Positions 1 through 8,969 are shown, numbered from the stretch's first letter. The stretch is 64,000 nt of DNA from Clostridiaceae bacterium AF10-41 (GCA_027686065.1 JAQCTH010000009.1:1-64000); one strand, 5' to 3'. A program made the numbers and translations. Notes: a model not told the origin generated them from the letters alone.

Positions 1-351
1 AAATATTTCAATAGCATCTAATGAAAAAGCGATATTCTTAGAGCTAGAATTTTTATTATTTGTAACAAGAATCTTAACGGTATGAGTAGTATTAGTTAAG
101 TTTTTCTTTTCGAAAACTTTCTTTTGGAAAGTATCAGAAGGAGAATATCCATCAGCAGAATACTCAACACCATCAATAATAATCGTAGCAATACCTCTAA
201 AAGCGCTAGAGTAAGATAAAATATTTAATCCAGTACCATTAAAAGTAAATTCTATAGAGTCTCCTGCAGTAACAGAATGTCTAGAGGAACCAGAACTATG
301 TTTAGAGTTATCATGATTATACCAAGTGCCTTTATAAGTTAAGTCAGAACT
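1..351 (-). pseudogene. out-of-frame 3' part of a cohesin gene (galactose-binding-like domain)
   Basis: On the minus strand this stretch is open to the window edge and encodes a beta-sandwich-like module, with words such as YKGTWYNHDNSKHSSGSS, VTAGDSIEFTFNGTGL and RGIATIIIDGVEYS. Such modules resemble the galactose-binding-type carbohydrate modules of clostridial surface proteins; that family link is inference. It lies one frame away from the cohesin ORF upstream. Removing one unit of the 13-bp tandem repeat at 352-376 joins the two into one continuous reading frame (GLHQEDSSDLTYKGTW). The gene therefore continues beyond the left edge and is currently broken or switched off. There is no start codon or ribosome site of its own, so it is probably not translated alone. 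Confidence 0.7.
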
Positions 352-964
352 GTCTTCTTGATGAGTCTTCTTGATGCAATCCAGCAGTTAGTGGTTTAAT
401 AGTAGTTACTGAAAAAGAAGTGTCAATAGAAGTATAGTCTATTTTTGCAGGCAAAGATGAACTTAATTTAACTCTTGTAGTAAATCCACTTAAGCTTAAA
501 GAAGAGTTATCACTCGTTGTCTTTAAGTTAACTGTTCCTTCTTTTAGAATCTTTGCTTTTATAATAGCTAAAGTACCGTTATTAGTAGTTACCCCTGGTT
601 TAATTCCTTTCATTGAAATAGCAAAAGAAGCTTGTCCTGTTGCTATTTTGCCATTAGCGCCTAAAGGAGTAAGAACTTCATTGCTTCCAAATATATTACC
701 TTTAGTAACACTTTGAATTTCTAATAAACTTGTATCATAAACGAAATCAATAGAGCCACCATATAAATCAGTTACATTTGATATATTTACAGATATTTCA
801 ATAGTATTTCCTATTTTAGTTTCTCCAGTTACAGTATATGAAACCGAAGGTGTAGTAGCAGCAAATACAATATTATTTATATTAAATAGTACTACTTGAA
901 ATAAAAATAAAGCAGATAAAAATAGCGAAATTTTATTTTTATACAAATTAAATTTATTCTTCAA
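344..964 (-). CDS. secreted cohesin-domain protein, truncated by frameshift
   Basis: This encodes a 206-residue protein starting at TTG (962-964) behind a GGGGGGAT ribosome site. Residues 1-35 form a signal peptide with a hydrophobic core (LFLSALFLFQVVLF) ending near FAATT. Residues about 37-185 read as a cohesin, with IGNTIEISVNISNV, LYGGSIDFVYDTSLLEIQSV and GTLAIIKAKIL. Cohesins bind dockerins, and three dockerin proteins lie just downstream on the other strand. The last residues (after GLHQED) are out of frame because of the 13-bp duplication, so the ORF ends early. The ancestral protein carried a further beta-sandwich domain. As read, the product is a soluble single cohesin without an anchor. 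Confidence 0.8.
   Translation of the reverse strand: MKNKFNLYKNKISLFLSALFLFQVVLFNINNIVFAATTPSVSYTVTGETKIGNTIEISVNISNVTDLYGGSIDFVYDTSLLEIQSVTKGNIFGSNEVLTPLGANGKIATGQASFAISMKGIKPGVTTNNGTLAIIKAKILKEGTVNLKTTSDNSSLSLSGFTTRVKLSSSLPAKIDYTSIDTSFSVTTIKPLTAGLHQEDSSRRQF
352..376. repeat. 13-bp tandem direct repeat causing a frameshift
   Basis: GTCTTCTTGATGA is present at 352-364 and repeated at 365-376 (the last base differs). Thirteen is not a multiple of three, so the duplication shifts the cohesin gene out of frame, and loss of one copy would restore it. This is seen directly. Whether it switches reversibly is inference. Confidence 0.85.
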
Positions 965-1099
965 TATTAAATCCCCCCTAGTTCAAAATTAGTTTTCTAT
1001 ATAATTCTACTATAAATTAAATATTATGTAAATAAATTGGATGATTGAAGAAGCTATAATTATAGTTAATGGGAGAGATATAAGTATAATGGGTTTATT

Positions 1100-1264
1100 A
1101 TGGAAAATACTATGCTATTTGAGAGACTTCTATATATAAATGAAGATGTAGTTATTAATATTTTAAATTTAAGTTTAGTAGCTTTAAAATATAATAATAG
1201 AATTAATAATTTTTCTTACGTTCATAGACATTTTTATAAAAATGTTTATGAAAAAGCACATTAA
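1100..1264 (+). pseudogene. dockerin remnant
   Basis: This 54-codon open stretch contains INILNLSLVALKYNNRINN. It closely resembles the first half of the dockerin of the next gene (IADLSLVALNYNKTNN), preceded by a degraded calcium loop (NEDVVIN). Only half a dockerin is present and there is no signal peptide or good ribosome site. It is read as the decayed end of a former dockerin gene. The rest of 965-1400 shows nothing else convincing. Confidence 0.45.
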
Positions 1265-1400
1265 TAGTATATAATCAAATTATGTTGTATAAGTTAATAT
1301 AAATATTCAATTATTTTATTACATATAAAATAATTAGTATTAAGTAACCTATATGAAAGTGTTAAGGCTTAAGCTAAAGTTTAAAAAGGGAGATTATACT

Positions 1401-3281
1401 ATGAAGAAATTTTTATTATGCTTAACTTTTGTATTATTTGTTTTTACAGAAATACCTGTACAAGCTGTAGTTAAAGGAAAACCAATTGAAGGTGAAATTT
1501 ACGAAGAAGTAAGTGCAAAGGACTTAATGCCTTATATTTATAAAGATACTAAAGATTATAGTAAAGAAGTAATTGAAAAAATAGATGCTATTAGCAATTA
1601 TAAAGTGTTAAAGACAAAAACAGAATCAAACTATGAAGTGACATTAGCTCATAGTGATGGCACATATGAATATATAGAAGATACAAATGATTTTAATGAA
1701 GCAATATCAGGAGTAATGGAGTTAGAAAAGGTATATAACGATAATACAGTAATTCCATCAATAATAAATAGTGATGGACAAGTTATTTATTCAACTAATT
1801 CTATGGGGAGAATTTGGAATCATAGAGGTGGAGCTCCAATTCAAGGAATTCAAGAAGTAACATATATATATTCGGATTCATCATTAAGCAAGGCATATAC
1901 TTATATAAACCAAGGATATATAGATGATGTTCCAATTATAGAGGATGCTGGAAAAGCAGCTAAAATACAAGTGAATGGATATTCAGGATGGATAAATAAG
2001 GACTCTGCATCTGGAAATTATGATTTAGTGGTTGTACCAATAAATCAAGTAACAAATCCAAGTTGCTATTTAGTGAAAAATGGATTTTTATATCATTATA
2101 TATCTTTTAATATGACTGACTTAAATGATAACAATGGATACTCAATAAGAATAGGGGTAGCTCCTGACTATTTAGTGCCTGGAGTTGAGTACTATAGTTA
2201 CGATGGAATATTTTTTTATAGTGGATCAAGTAGAGTTGATGGATTAAATAAACTTATTAATGATTTAAAAAGTGGTAATAATAGTAATGCTGTAAATTAT
2301 AATAAGCCACATTATAATTATTATGGATATTTACCATTTAGAACTAGAACAAGCTATACTGCAGAAAATATTAATTCATTTATAGAGAATAACACAGCAG
2401 CAACAAGTAAGTTAAGAGGAATAGGCGGATCATTAATTGATTCGCAAAATAAATATGGTGTAAATCCTGTATTAGCATTAGCAATTGCTATAAATGAATC
2501 AAATTGGGGAAACTCTTGGATTGCTCAAGAGAAAAATAACCTTTTTGGAATTAATGCAATAGATTCTAATGCATCAGAAGCAGCAGATGTATTTAATACT
2601 CCAGGAGATAGTGTAGTAGAGTTTTCTAAGAACTATATATCTAGGGGGTATGCAGACCCTGCAGATTGGAGATACTATGGGGGATATTTAGGAAACAAGT
2701 ATTTAGGAGCAAATGTAAAATATGCATCTGATCCATTTTGGGGTGAAAAAGCTGCACAGCATGCCTTTACTATAGATTTACAACTATCTGGGAATGATAT
2801 TAATAACCTAAAGGATTATAATGGATATAAGCTTGCATTATATACTGGAGCTAATGAGGTTTTATCAAGTACTGGAGAAGTATTATACAATATAAATCCA
2901 ACAGTTAGTGGATATGGCGGATATGCTGGAAACATAGTAGCTTTAAAATTTAGTTATAAAAATGGTTCAGGACGATATCAAATTTTTGCAGATAGAACCA
3001 CTAATATTAATGAGGGTATCTATAGTGGGTATTATGATTGGAATAGTAATGGATTTATAAATGATGCAAATATAAAGTTTGTAAATAATCAAAAAACTGC
3101 GTTCATACCTGGGTATAGTAAATTAGATACTAATAAGGATGGAAAGGTTGATATAGCTGATTTATCATTAGTAGCACTAAATTATAATAAAACAAATAAC
3201 TTTTATCCTGAAATAGATATAAATCAAGATTCAATAATTGATTTGTTTGATATGATATATATATCTAAAGGAATTTTATAA
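1401..3281 (+). CDS. secreted GH73 glucosaminidase with C-terminal dockerin
   Basis: The 626-residue product starts at ATG 1401, eight bases after AAAGGGAG. An upstream in-frame ATG at 1353 has no ribosome site and would bury the signal peptide. Residues 1-22 are the signal peptide (FLLCLTFVLFVF...VQA). The middle has no clear family. Residues about 340-460 are a GH73-type N-acetylglucosaminidase domain: SLIDSQNKYGVNPVLALAIA, the catalytic-Glu motif NESNWG (Glu near 365), then NLFGINA and SFAKNY-like FSKNY. Residues about 576-626 are a type I dockerin with two calcium loops (DTNKDGKVDIADL and DINQDSIIDLFDM). It should cut peptidoglycan glycan strands outside the cell and dock on a cohesin such as the one encoded next. 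Confidence 0.85.
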   Translation: MKKFLLCLTFVLFVFTEIPVQAVVKGKPIEGEIYEEVSAKDLMPYIYKDTKDYSKEVIEKIDAISNYKVLKTKTESNYEVTLAHSDGTYEYIEDTNDFNEAISGVMELEKVYNDNTVIPSIINSDGQVIYSTNSMGRIWNHRGGAPIQGIQEVTYIYSDSSLSKAYTYINQGYIDDVPIIEDAGKAAKIQVNGYSGWINKDSASGNYDLVVVPINQVTNPSCYLVKNGFLYHYISFNMTDLNDNNGYSIRIGVAPDYLVPGVEYYSYDGIFFYSGSSRVDGLNKLINDLKSGNNSNAVNYNKPHYNYYGYLPFRTRTSYTAENINSFIENNTAATSKLRGIGGSLIDSQNKYGVNPVLALAIAINESNWGNSWIAQEKNNLFGINAIDSNASEAADVFNTPGDSVVEFSKNYISRGYADPADWRYYGGYLGNKYLGANVKYASDPFWGEKAAQHAFTIDLQLSGNDINNLKDYNGYKLALYTGANEVLSSTGEVLYNINPTVSGYGGYAGNIVALKFSYKNGSGRYQIFADRTTNINEGIYSGYYDWNSNGFINDANIKFVNNQKTAFIPGYSKLDTNKDGKVDIADLSLVALNYNKTNNFYPEIDINQDSIIDLFDMIYISKGIL

Positions 3282-3361
3282 AATATAATTAATATAATAT
3301 TGAAAATATTTCTTTAAGAATAAATCAAAACATTATAATTAAAATGAAGGAATGGTGAAAG

Positions 3362-4270
3362 ATGAAGAAGATAATAACAATGCTATTGTTGTTATTTATA
3401 TTAATAACCCCAGTTAAAGCTTTCGCAGCAAATAATGTATCTGTAGAGGCTAAGGTAATAGGAGAGATTAAAAAGGATTCTAATATTGAAATTTTTGTTA
3501 ATTTAAGCGATGTTGATAAATTATATGCTGCATCTATAGATTTCATATATAATACAAATCAATTAAAGGTAGAAAGTATTAATTCTACGGAATATGTTAC
3601 AAAACATATAGATAATATAATGGAACTTGGGGGAGAAACCAATAAAAATGGCAATACTGCATCTTATTCATTTACTTTTTTAGGAGATTTGGATGGTTTA
3701 AGTGAATCAGGAACATTAGTAAAGATAAAAGCTAAAGTACTTAATGATGATAAATTATCAATTAATGAAGATAATATGAAAGTAAAATTAGTACAAAGAT
3801 ATGGAGATACTGTTAGGAATTATGATTATAAGTTCTTAGGATATAATGGAGTGAATGATTCTAGTAGCGGCTCATCAAATGAATCTAATAATGGTTCAAA
3901 TAATAATGGAAGTAACAATACTTCTGGGAATGGTGGAGCAGGTGGAAATAGTAGCTTTACTAGTGATAGTGGTAATTCAGGAAGCAATAGTTTAAGTAAT
4001 GCTGAAGGTAATAATTTACAATCTAGTGATAATAAAAGTTCAAATGATGGGAAATCTAATGATAAAAACAATTCAAATGGAGAAAGTAGCTCTAATAGTG
4101 AAGATAACAAAGAAAATAGAGATAAAAGTTCAAATAATAATGATGGTAAAATGGAAGTATCTAAAAATAATATTGCTAATGTAGTATATGTACTAATGGC
4201 TATAGTCATTTTAGGTGGATTAGGATACTATTATTACAAGTTTAGAAAAAATAAAAATAAGGATAATTAA
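3362..4270 (+). CDS. membrane-anchored cohesin protein
   Basis: This 302-residue protein has a signal peptide (1-23, TMLLLLFILITPVKAFA). One cohesin domain spans about 24-160 (SNIEIFVNLSDVDKLYAASI, FIYNTNQLKVESI, SGTLVKIKAKVL). A long Ser/Asn/Gly linker covers about 163-262. A C-terminal transmembrane helix (VVYVLMAIVILGGLGYYYY) is followed by a Lys/Arg/Asn tail. There is no LPxTG, so anchoring is through the membrane. The role inferred from its neighbours is to hold dockerin-bearing enzymes from the adjacent genes at the cell surface, with the linker spanning the wall. It lies 80 bp after the GH73-dockerin gene on the same strand and ends in a hairpin terminator. Confidence 0.85.
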   Translation: MKKIITMLLLLFILITPVKAFAANNVSVEAKVIGEIKKDSNIEIFVNLSDVDKLYAASIDFIYNTNQLKVESINSTEYVTKHIDNIMELGGETNKNGNTASYSFTFLGDLDGLSESGTLVKIKAKVLNDDKLSINEDNMKVKLVQRYGDTVRNYDYKFLGYNGVNDSSSGSSNESNNGSNNNGSNNTSGNGGAGGNSSFTSDSGNSGSNSLSNAEGNNLQSSDNKSSNDGKSNDKNNSNGESSSNSEDNKENRDKSSNNNDGKMEVSKNNIANVVYVLMAIVILGGLGYYYYKFRKNKNKDN

Positions 4271-4278
4271 AAATAGTA

Positions 4279-4312
4279 AAAAGTGATGGTAGATAAATAT
4301 CATCACTTTTTT
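4279..4312 (+). terminator. hairpin terminator after cohesin gene
   Basis: AAAAGTGATG pairs with CATCACTTTT and is followed by TTTT. It lies directly after the cohesin stop codon. Confidence 0.8.
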
Positions 4313-4466
4313 GTTTTAATGTTTTATCAAATAATGCAATAAAAAAATATAGAATGAATTTTAAGATTATAAAAGGTTTTACTCTATTTAACTGGAAGTA
4401 TTAATTAAAATGATGTAAAATTATCTTATTAAAGTAAATATAGGAAATTAATAGGGGGATATCAAC

Positions 4467-6422
4467 TTGAAAAAGAAAATACTTTGTTTTTTAATTATTA
4501 TTATAGTTTTTATGAACACTTTACCAGCTTATGCACAATCTGATACCATACCACCAGTTATAAATAATATAACAATATCAAATAAAGAAGGAATTAAGCC
4601 AGGAGATACTTTAAATATAATAATCGAAGCATCAGATAAAGAATCTGGTTTTGATGAAAATACTATTTGTTCACTAAAATTATATAATGGAAGTAGATTG
4701 ATAAGCTTTTTAAAACCTAAATATAATATAAATACAGGAAACTTTGAGTTAAATTATAAAATACCTACAAATATGCAAAATGGAAACTGGTGGATAAATT
4801 CTCTTACTTTATATGATAAGGCAGATAATTATACGATTTTAAATAACTTAGACCAAACAAAATATAATTTTAATGTAATTAGTGATATTACTGATACCAC
4901 ACCACCAGTTATAAATAATATAATAATACCAAATAAAGAGGCAGTTAAGCCAGGAGATACTTTAGGAATAACAATAGAAGTATCAGATGAAGAATCTGGT
5001 TTTGATGAAAATACTATTTGTTCACTAAAATTATATAATGGAAGTAGATTGATAAGCTTTTTAAAACCTAAATATAATATAAATACAGGAAACTTTGAGT
5101 TAAATTATAAAATACCTACAGATATGCAAAATGGAAACTGGTGGATAAATTCTCTTACTTTATATGATAAGGCAGATAATTATACGATTTTAAATAACTT
5201 AGACCAAACAAAATATAATTTTAAAGTAGTCAATTATGCTAATGATAATACAGCTCCTAGTATAGATAATGTAAATATATTAAATAAAGAAGTTATGCAA
5301 GGAGATACTTTAGGAGTAACAATAGAAGTATCAGATGAAGAATCTGGTTTTGATGAAAATACTATTTGTTCACTAAAATTATATAATGGAAGTAGATTGA
5401 TAAGCTTTTTAAGACCTAAATATAATGTAAATACAGGAAAGTTTGAGTTGAGTTATAAAATACCTACAGATATGCAAAGTGGAAACTGGTGGGTAAATTC
5501 CCTTATTGTATATGATAAAGCAGATAATTATATAATTTTGAATAATGTAGAACAATCAAAATATAATTTCAATGTAAAGTCTTCATTTAATGGTACAGAA
5601 AATAAAGTAATTAAAAAAGGTGAAGAATTTAACCCACTTAAGGGAGTAACTTTTTTCAATAACCTAGAAGGGGACCTTACAAATAAATTAGAATATTATG
5701 GAAAAATAAATATTAATAAAGAAGGTCTATATTTAATTAAATATTTAGTAAAAGGCAATAATGGAGATATATATGAAGACTATAGATGGATTACAGTTTG
5801 TGATACTGAATCAGTAGATAATCTATCATATTTTAAAAGTGATGTCGAAGTTAATATTTCTGGAATAGATGATAAGATTCTTAATATGGTGAAAGATGGA
5901 CAAGAATATAATAATGCTAATGATGGAATTTTAAATGAAGAGGGAGAATACACTATATCTCTTAAAGATATTACAAAAGCAAGATCAAATGAAGAAGGAG
6001 ATAAAGCAATTAACTTTGTTATTGATAAGACTTTACCAACTATTGATGGAATAAATATAAAGTCAATTATTGAAGATGAACAATATGATGCATCTCAATT
6101 TTTAAATGCAAGTGATAATAGAGGACAAGTTAATATTGAATTTGTTAGTGAACTTAACTGGAGCCAAGTAGGACTACAAAATATAACTTTAGGAGTAAAA
6201 GATTTGGCAGGAAATTATATTGAAAAGACTATTGAAGTCAATATTAAGGATAAATGTGATTTAAATGATGATGGGATAGTAGATATTTTAGATTTATCAG
6301 ATGTTTCACTAAAATACAATAAAAAGAAAGATGAAATAAATTGGAATTCTAGATTAGACTTTAACAAAGATAATATAATCGATATATTTGATTTAGTACT
6401 ATGTACAAAAAGAATAAAATAG
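4467..6422 (+). CDS. secreted Ig-like triple-repeat protein with dockerin
   Basis: This 651-residue protein uses TTG 4467 as start, behind AGGGGGAT. Residues 1-24 are a signal peptide. Residues about 26-373 are three 117-residue repeats, each beginning PPVINNI-like and containing GFDENTICSLKLYNGSR, GNWWINSL and YDKADNY. These resemble bacterial Ig-like modules of surface proteins. A DUF5011-like Ig module follows (GEEFNPLKGVTFFNNLEGDL), then another Ig-type stretch. Residues about 597-651 are a dockerin (DLNDDGIVDILDL, DFNKDNIIDIFDL). No catalytic motif was recognised, so it is probably an adhesin or structural part that docks on the cohesin encoded upstream. Confidence 0.75.
   Translation: MKKKILCFLIIIIVFMNTLPAYAQSDTIPPVINNITISNKEGIKPGDTLNIIIEASDKESGFDENTICSLKLYNGSRLISFLKPKYNINTGNFELNYKIPTNMQNGNWWINSLTLYDKADNYTILNNLDQTKYNFNVISDITDTTPPVINNIIIPNKEAVKPGDTLGITIEVSDEESGFDENTICSLKLYNGSRLISFLKPKYNINTGNFELNYKIPTDMQNGNWWINSLTLYDKADNYTILNNLDQTKYNFKVVNYANDNTAPSIDNVNILNKEVMQGDTLGVTIEVSDEESGFDENTICSLKLYNGSRLISFLRPKYNVNTGKFELSYKIPTDMQSGNWWVNSLIVYDKADNYIILNNVEQSKYNFNVKSSFNGTENKVIKKGEEFNPLKGVTFFNNLEGDLTNKLEYYGKININKEGLYLIKYLVKGNNGDIYEDYRWITVCDTESVDNLSYFKSDVEVNISGIDDKILNMVKDGQEYNNANDGILNEEGEYTISLKDITKARSNEEGDKAINFVIDKTLPTIDGINIKSIIEDEQYDASQFLNASDNRGQVNIEFVSELNWSQVGLQNITLGVKDLAGNYIEKTIEVNIKDKCDLNDDGIVDILDLSDVSLKYNKKKDEINWNSRLDFNKDNIIDIFDLVLCTKRIK
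4542..5594 (+). repeat. three tandem 351-bp repeats inside the Ig-like gene
   Basis: Units start near 4542, 4894 and 5245. The first two are nearly identical at the DNA level over long stretches (compare 4651-4860 with 5000-5210). The third has diverged slightly more. This indicates recent unequal duplication and possible copy-number change. Confidence 0.85.
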
Positions 6423-6538
6423 ATTGTTGATTTACTTTTATTGATAAGAAGTGTACTGATTAGATAAAGAAAAATAATATAATAATATTTTTATATTATT
6501 TAGTATATTCATAAACTTATAAAAATAAGCAAACGTTG

Positions 6539-6576
6539 AGACTGTATCTATTAAATATGATATAGTCTTATTTTTT
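6539..6576 (+). terminator. hairpin terminator
   Basis: AGACTGTATC pairs (one G-U) with GATATAGTCT, followed by TATTTTTT. It ends the Ig-repeat/dockerin transcript. Confidence 0.65.
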
Positions 6577-6585
6577 GTAATCACA

Positions 6586-6773
6586 ATGACTTTATCCAAT
6601 TTGGACTATGAGGTATTAACAAACATATTATATAAATTAAAAGATCTTAAAGAGGAAATGAAATCAGATAAAAGTCATTAGACAATTCTTTTGATCCAAG
6701 AGTAAATTTAGATAATAATAACAAAATAGATATAGCAGACTTAGCTATGGCAGCGATGAACTATAGTAAGTAG
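6586..6773 (+). pseudogene. frameshifted dockerin-gene remnant
   Basis: One frame (6586-6681) reads LSNLDYEVLTNILYKLKDL and stops. A second frame (6684-6773) reads DPRVNLDNNNKIDIADLAM then AAMNYSK and a stop. The second part is the first half of a dockerin (calcium loop plus the IADLA helix) with the second half missing. This is the relic of a further dockerin gene within the 685-bp space 6423-7107. Apart from the two hairpins, the rest of that space shows nothing recognisable. Confidence 0.6.
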
Positions 6774-6809
6774 AGTTAAATAGATTATTGATAATGGTTT
6801 AAATAATGA

Positions 6810-6843
6810 AGAGTAATGGTAATTGGTTGCTATTACTCTTTTA
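6810..6843 (+). terminator. hairpin terminator after dockerin remnant
   Basis: AGAGTAAT pairs with ATTACTCT and is followed by TTTT. It supports the view that the remnant was once a transcribed gene. Confidence 0.6.
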
Positions 6844-7131
6844 TTATTAATAATACTATTTTAGCGAAAAGTATTTATGAAAAATATATGATTAATTTGT
6901 ATTATTGCATTTAATTATAAAAGAAGTCTAAAGATTTAATAAAAATCTAAGATAATAATAATAATAAGTTTTTATACAGGAGAGTAGTAAAATAGCTTTT
7001 AATAAAGCTAGGGGATTAATGTAACTTATTTATTTGATAGGGTATATGTATCTAAGCATATTAAATAAGGACAAGTATTCATTTTCGAAATAACATTTAA
7101 AGACTATATGATAATTAAAAGGGGAAATATT

Positions 7132-8622
7132 ATGAAAAAAATAATTATGGTATTAAATTTAGTTTTTATTTTAATTTTGGTTAGTAGTATTCAAAAGGTT
7201 AATGCAGATGTAATAAATAATAATGGAGCATCTATGAATTTAAAGCAATATTATGAGTATAATGACAAAAGTAGATTAGAAAACAAAATAATAAGTGTTT
7301 CAGAAACAGAATTGTTGATGGAAGGCAGAGTATATAATGATATAAATTCTTCAGATATTAAGGCATTAAGCTATTCAGAAATTAAGAAATTGATGAAAGA
7401 TAGGGTAATTGAATCTTTGATAAATGTTGAAAGTACTATCGATATATCTGATTTGTGCACAAACATATATTATTATGATGCACAAGATATATTTTCAGTT
7501 TATTTTGATGTGATATATGAAAATCCCAATATTTTTTATGCACCAAATAAAGTAGGAATGAGTTACTCTTATAATAGCAATACTAAGAAGTTAATTAAAT
7601 GTAACTTGAATATTTCTTATCAGTATAGTAGCTCAGAAATATTAGAAATGACCAATATATTTGATAATAAGGTTAATTATATCATAGAAGAATATTTAAG
7701 TGATACTAATGATGAGTTAACCCTTGAATATATAATAAATGATTACTTGTTAGATACTACTACTTATGATTATGATGATTATTTAAACGATACGATACCA
7801 GAGATTTCTCATACTGCTTATGGAGCTTTAATAAATGGTGTAGCTGTTTGTGATGGATATGCAAAAGCAGTAAAGGTATTAGCCAATATTTTAGGGATAG
7901 AGAGTGGCATAGTTACTAGTTCTGAAATGAATCATGCTTGGAATTATATTAATATAAATGGTAAGTACTATAATCTTGATGTTACTTTTAATGATCCAGT
8001 TCCAGAAAGTAACCGGAGGAGATATACTTATTTTAATAAATCAAATGATGAAATGAGTACAAGCCATACTTGGAATAAAACTCAATATCCAGACTGTAGT
8101 GATGAAAGTTTTAAGTTTTTAAGAAATATTAGCACTAATGATATATCTAGAGTTAATGATAGAATTTATTATGTATCATCTAATAGGAATGATATTTATT
8201 CCAAGGATTTACTAGGAAGATATGATAGATTTGAGTTTAAGGGAATTTATCCTAGATATATGGTTGGATATAATAATACATTAAATTTTTTTGAGGAATA
8301 TAAAGTAAAAAGTTATAACATTAAGAGTAGAGAATTCAAAACATTATTTGAACCCAATTATAATGTAAGTGGATTACACATAATAGAGAATACTTTGAAT
8401 ATAAATCCATTTAATATAAACGAATCTAATATTGAAAGGATTTCTTTAAAAATAAATGAAGACTTTAATAATGATAGTATTATAGATATAGAAGATTTGA
8501 GTAATTTATCATTAAAATATGGATTATTGAAGAGCGATATTAATTGGAAATATAAGTATGACTTAAATTTAGATAATATTATAGATATTTTCGATTTAAC
8601 TATTTTAGCAAAGAATTTATAA
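7132..8622 (+). CDS. secreted transglutaminase-like protein with dockerin
   Basis: The 496-residue product starts at ATG 7132 behind AAAGGGGA; the longer start at 7108 lacks a ribosome site. A signal peptide (MVLNLVFILILVSSIQKVNA) leads the protein. A transglutaminase-like core holds the papain-type triad Cys240 (GVAVCDGYAK), His268 (MNHAWNY) and Asp283 (YYNLDVTFNDP). This arrangement matches the transglutaminase/CYK3-like families of secreted clostridial proteins, which act as protein cross-linkers or cysteine peptidases. The reaction here is not known. Residues 444-496 are a dockerin (DFNNDSIIDIEDL, DLNLDNIIDIFDL). It is the third dockerin gene on this strand and most likely shares the cohesin partner. 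Confidence 0.8.
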   Translation: MKKIIMVLNLVFILILVSSIQKVNADVINNNGASMNLKQYYEYNDKSRLENKIISVSETELLMEGRVYNDINSSDIKALSYSEIKKLMKDRVIESLINVESTIDISDLCTNIYYYDAQDIFSVYFDVIYENPNIFYAPNKVGMSYSYNSNTKKLIKCNLNISYQYSSSEILEMTNIFDNKVNYIIEEYLSDTNDELTLEYIINDYLLDTTTYDYDDYLNDTIPEISHTAYGALINGVAVCDGYAKAVKVLANILGIESGIVTSSEMNHAWNYININGKYYNLDVTFNDPVPESNRRRYTYFNKSNDEMSTSHTWNKTQYPDCSDESFKFLRNISTNDISRVNDRIYYVSSNRNDIYSKDLLGRYDRFEFKGIYPRYMVGYNNTLNFFEEYKVKSYNIKSREFKTLFEPNYNVSGLHIIENTLNINPFNINESNIERISLKINEDFNNDSIIDIEDLSNLSLKYGLLKSDINWKYKYDLNLDNIIDIFDLTILAKNL

Positions 8623-8636
8623 TAGAATTTTTAAAA

Positions 8637-8674
8637 ACCTCCTCATAAATGCATATATACATTAATGAGGAGGT
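8637..8674 (+). promoter_or_regulatory. inverted repeat that buries the DUF1659 ribosome site
   Basis: ACCTCCTCAT (8637-8646) is the exact complement of ATGAGGAGGT (8665-8674), and the pairing extends inward with few mismatches. The right arm contains the AGGAGG Shine-Dalgarno of the gene starting at 8682. In RNA the arm would hide that site. On the minus strand the hairpin is followed by TTTTT, so a terminator role for that strand is also possible. Confidence 0.6.
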
Positions 8675-8681
8675 GATAAAC

Positions 8682-8903
8682 ATGGCAAACTCAGTATTAG
8701 TACAAAATTCAGTAGAGGTTAAATACCAAATTGGTGTTGACTCTAAGGGAAAGGAAGTATTTAAGAAACAAACTTTCAAAAATATTTCTGCAGATGCTAC
8801 AGATGATAATTTAGTAGAATTATCTGATGCAGTTGAAAGTCTTATGGATTACACAGTAAGTACAATCCAAAAGCAACAAAACTTTATAATAACTAGAGGT
8901 TAA
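8682..8903 (+). CDS. DUF1659 family small protein
   Basis: This 73-residue protein starts at ATG 8682, eight bases after a consensus AGGAGGT. It reads VKYQIGVDSKGKEVFKKQTF, then NISADATDDNLVELSDAVESL and STIQKQQNFIITRG. This pattern fits DUF1659, short proteins of unknown function that occur with DUF2922 proteins in Bacilli and Clostridia. The partner DUF2922 gene follows at 8970. A partial, fused second copy of the pair lies at 10243-10407. Translation may be controlled by the hairpin over its ribosome site. Confidence 0.75.
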   Translation: MANSVLVQNSVEVKYQIGVDSKGKEVFKKQTFKNISADATDDNLVELSDAVESLMDYTVSTIQKQQNFIITRG

Positions 8904-8969
8904 TTTACCTTATTAGTTAGTAAACAGCATTGAAATCTAGCGATGTAATTTATGAAAGGGGGGTATATC

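Noticed and set aside
3826-4209. 127-residue minus-strand ORF rich in Leu and Ser
   Set aside because: It is the antisense of the Ser/Asn-rich linker of the cohesin gene. Low-complexity shadow.
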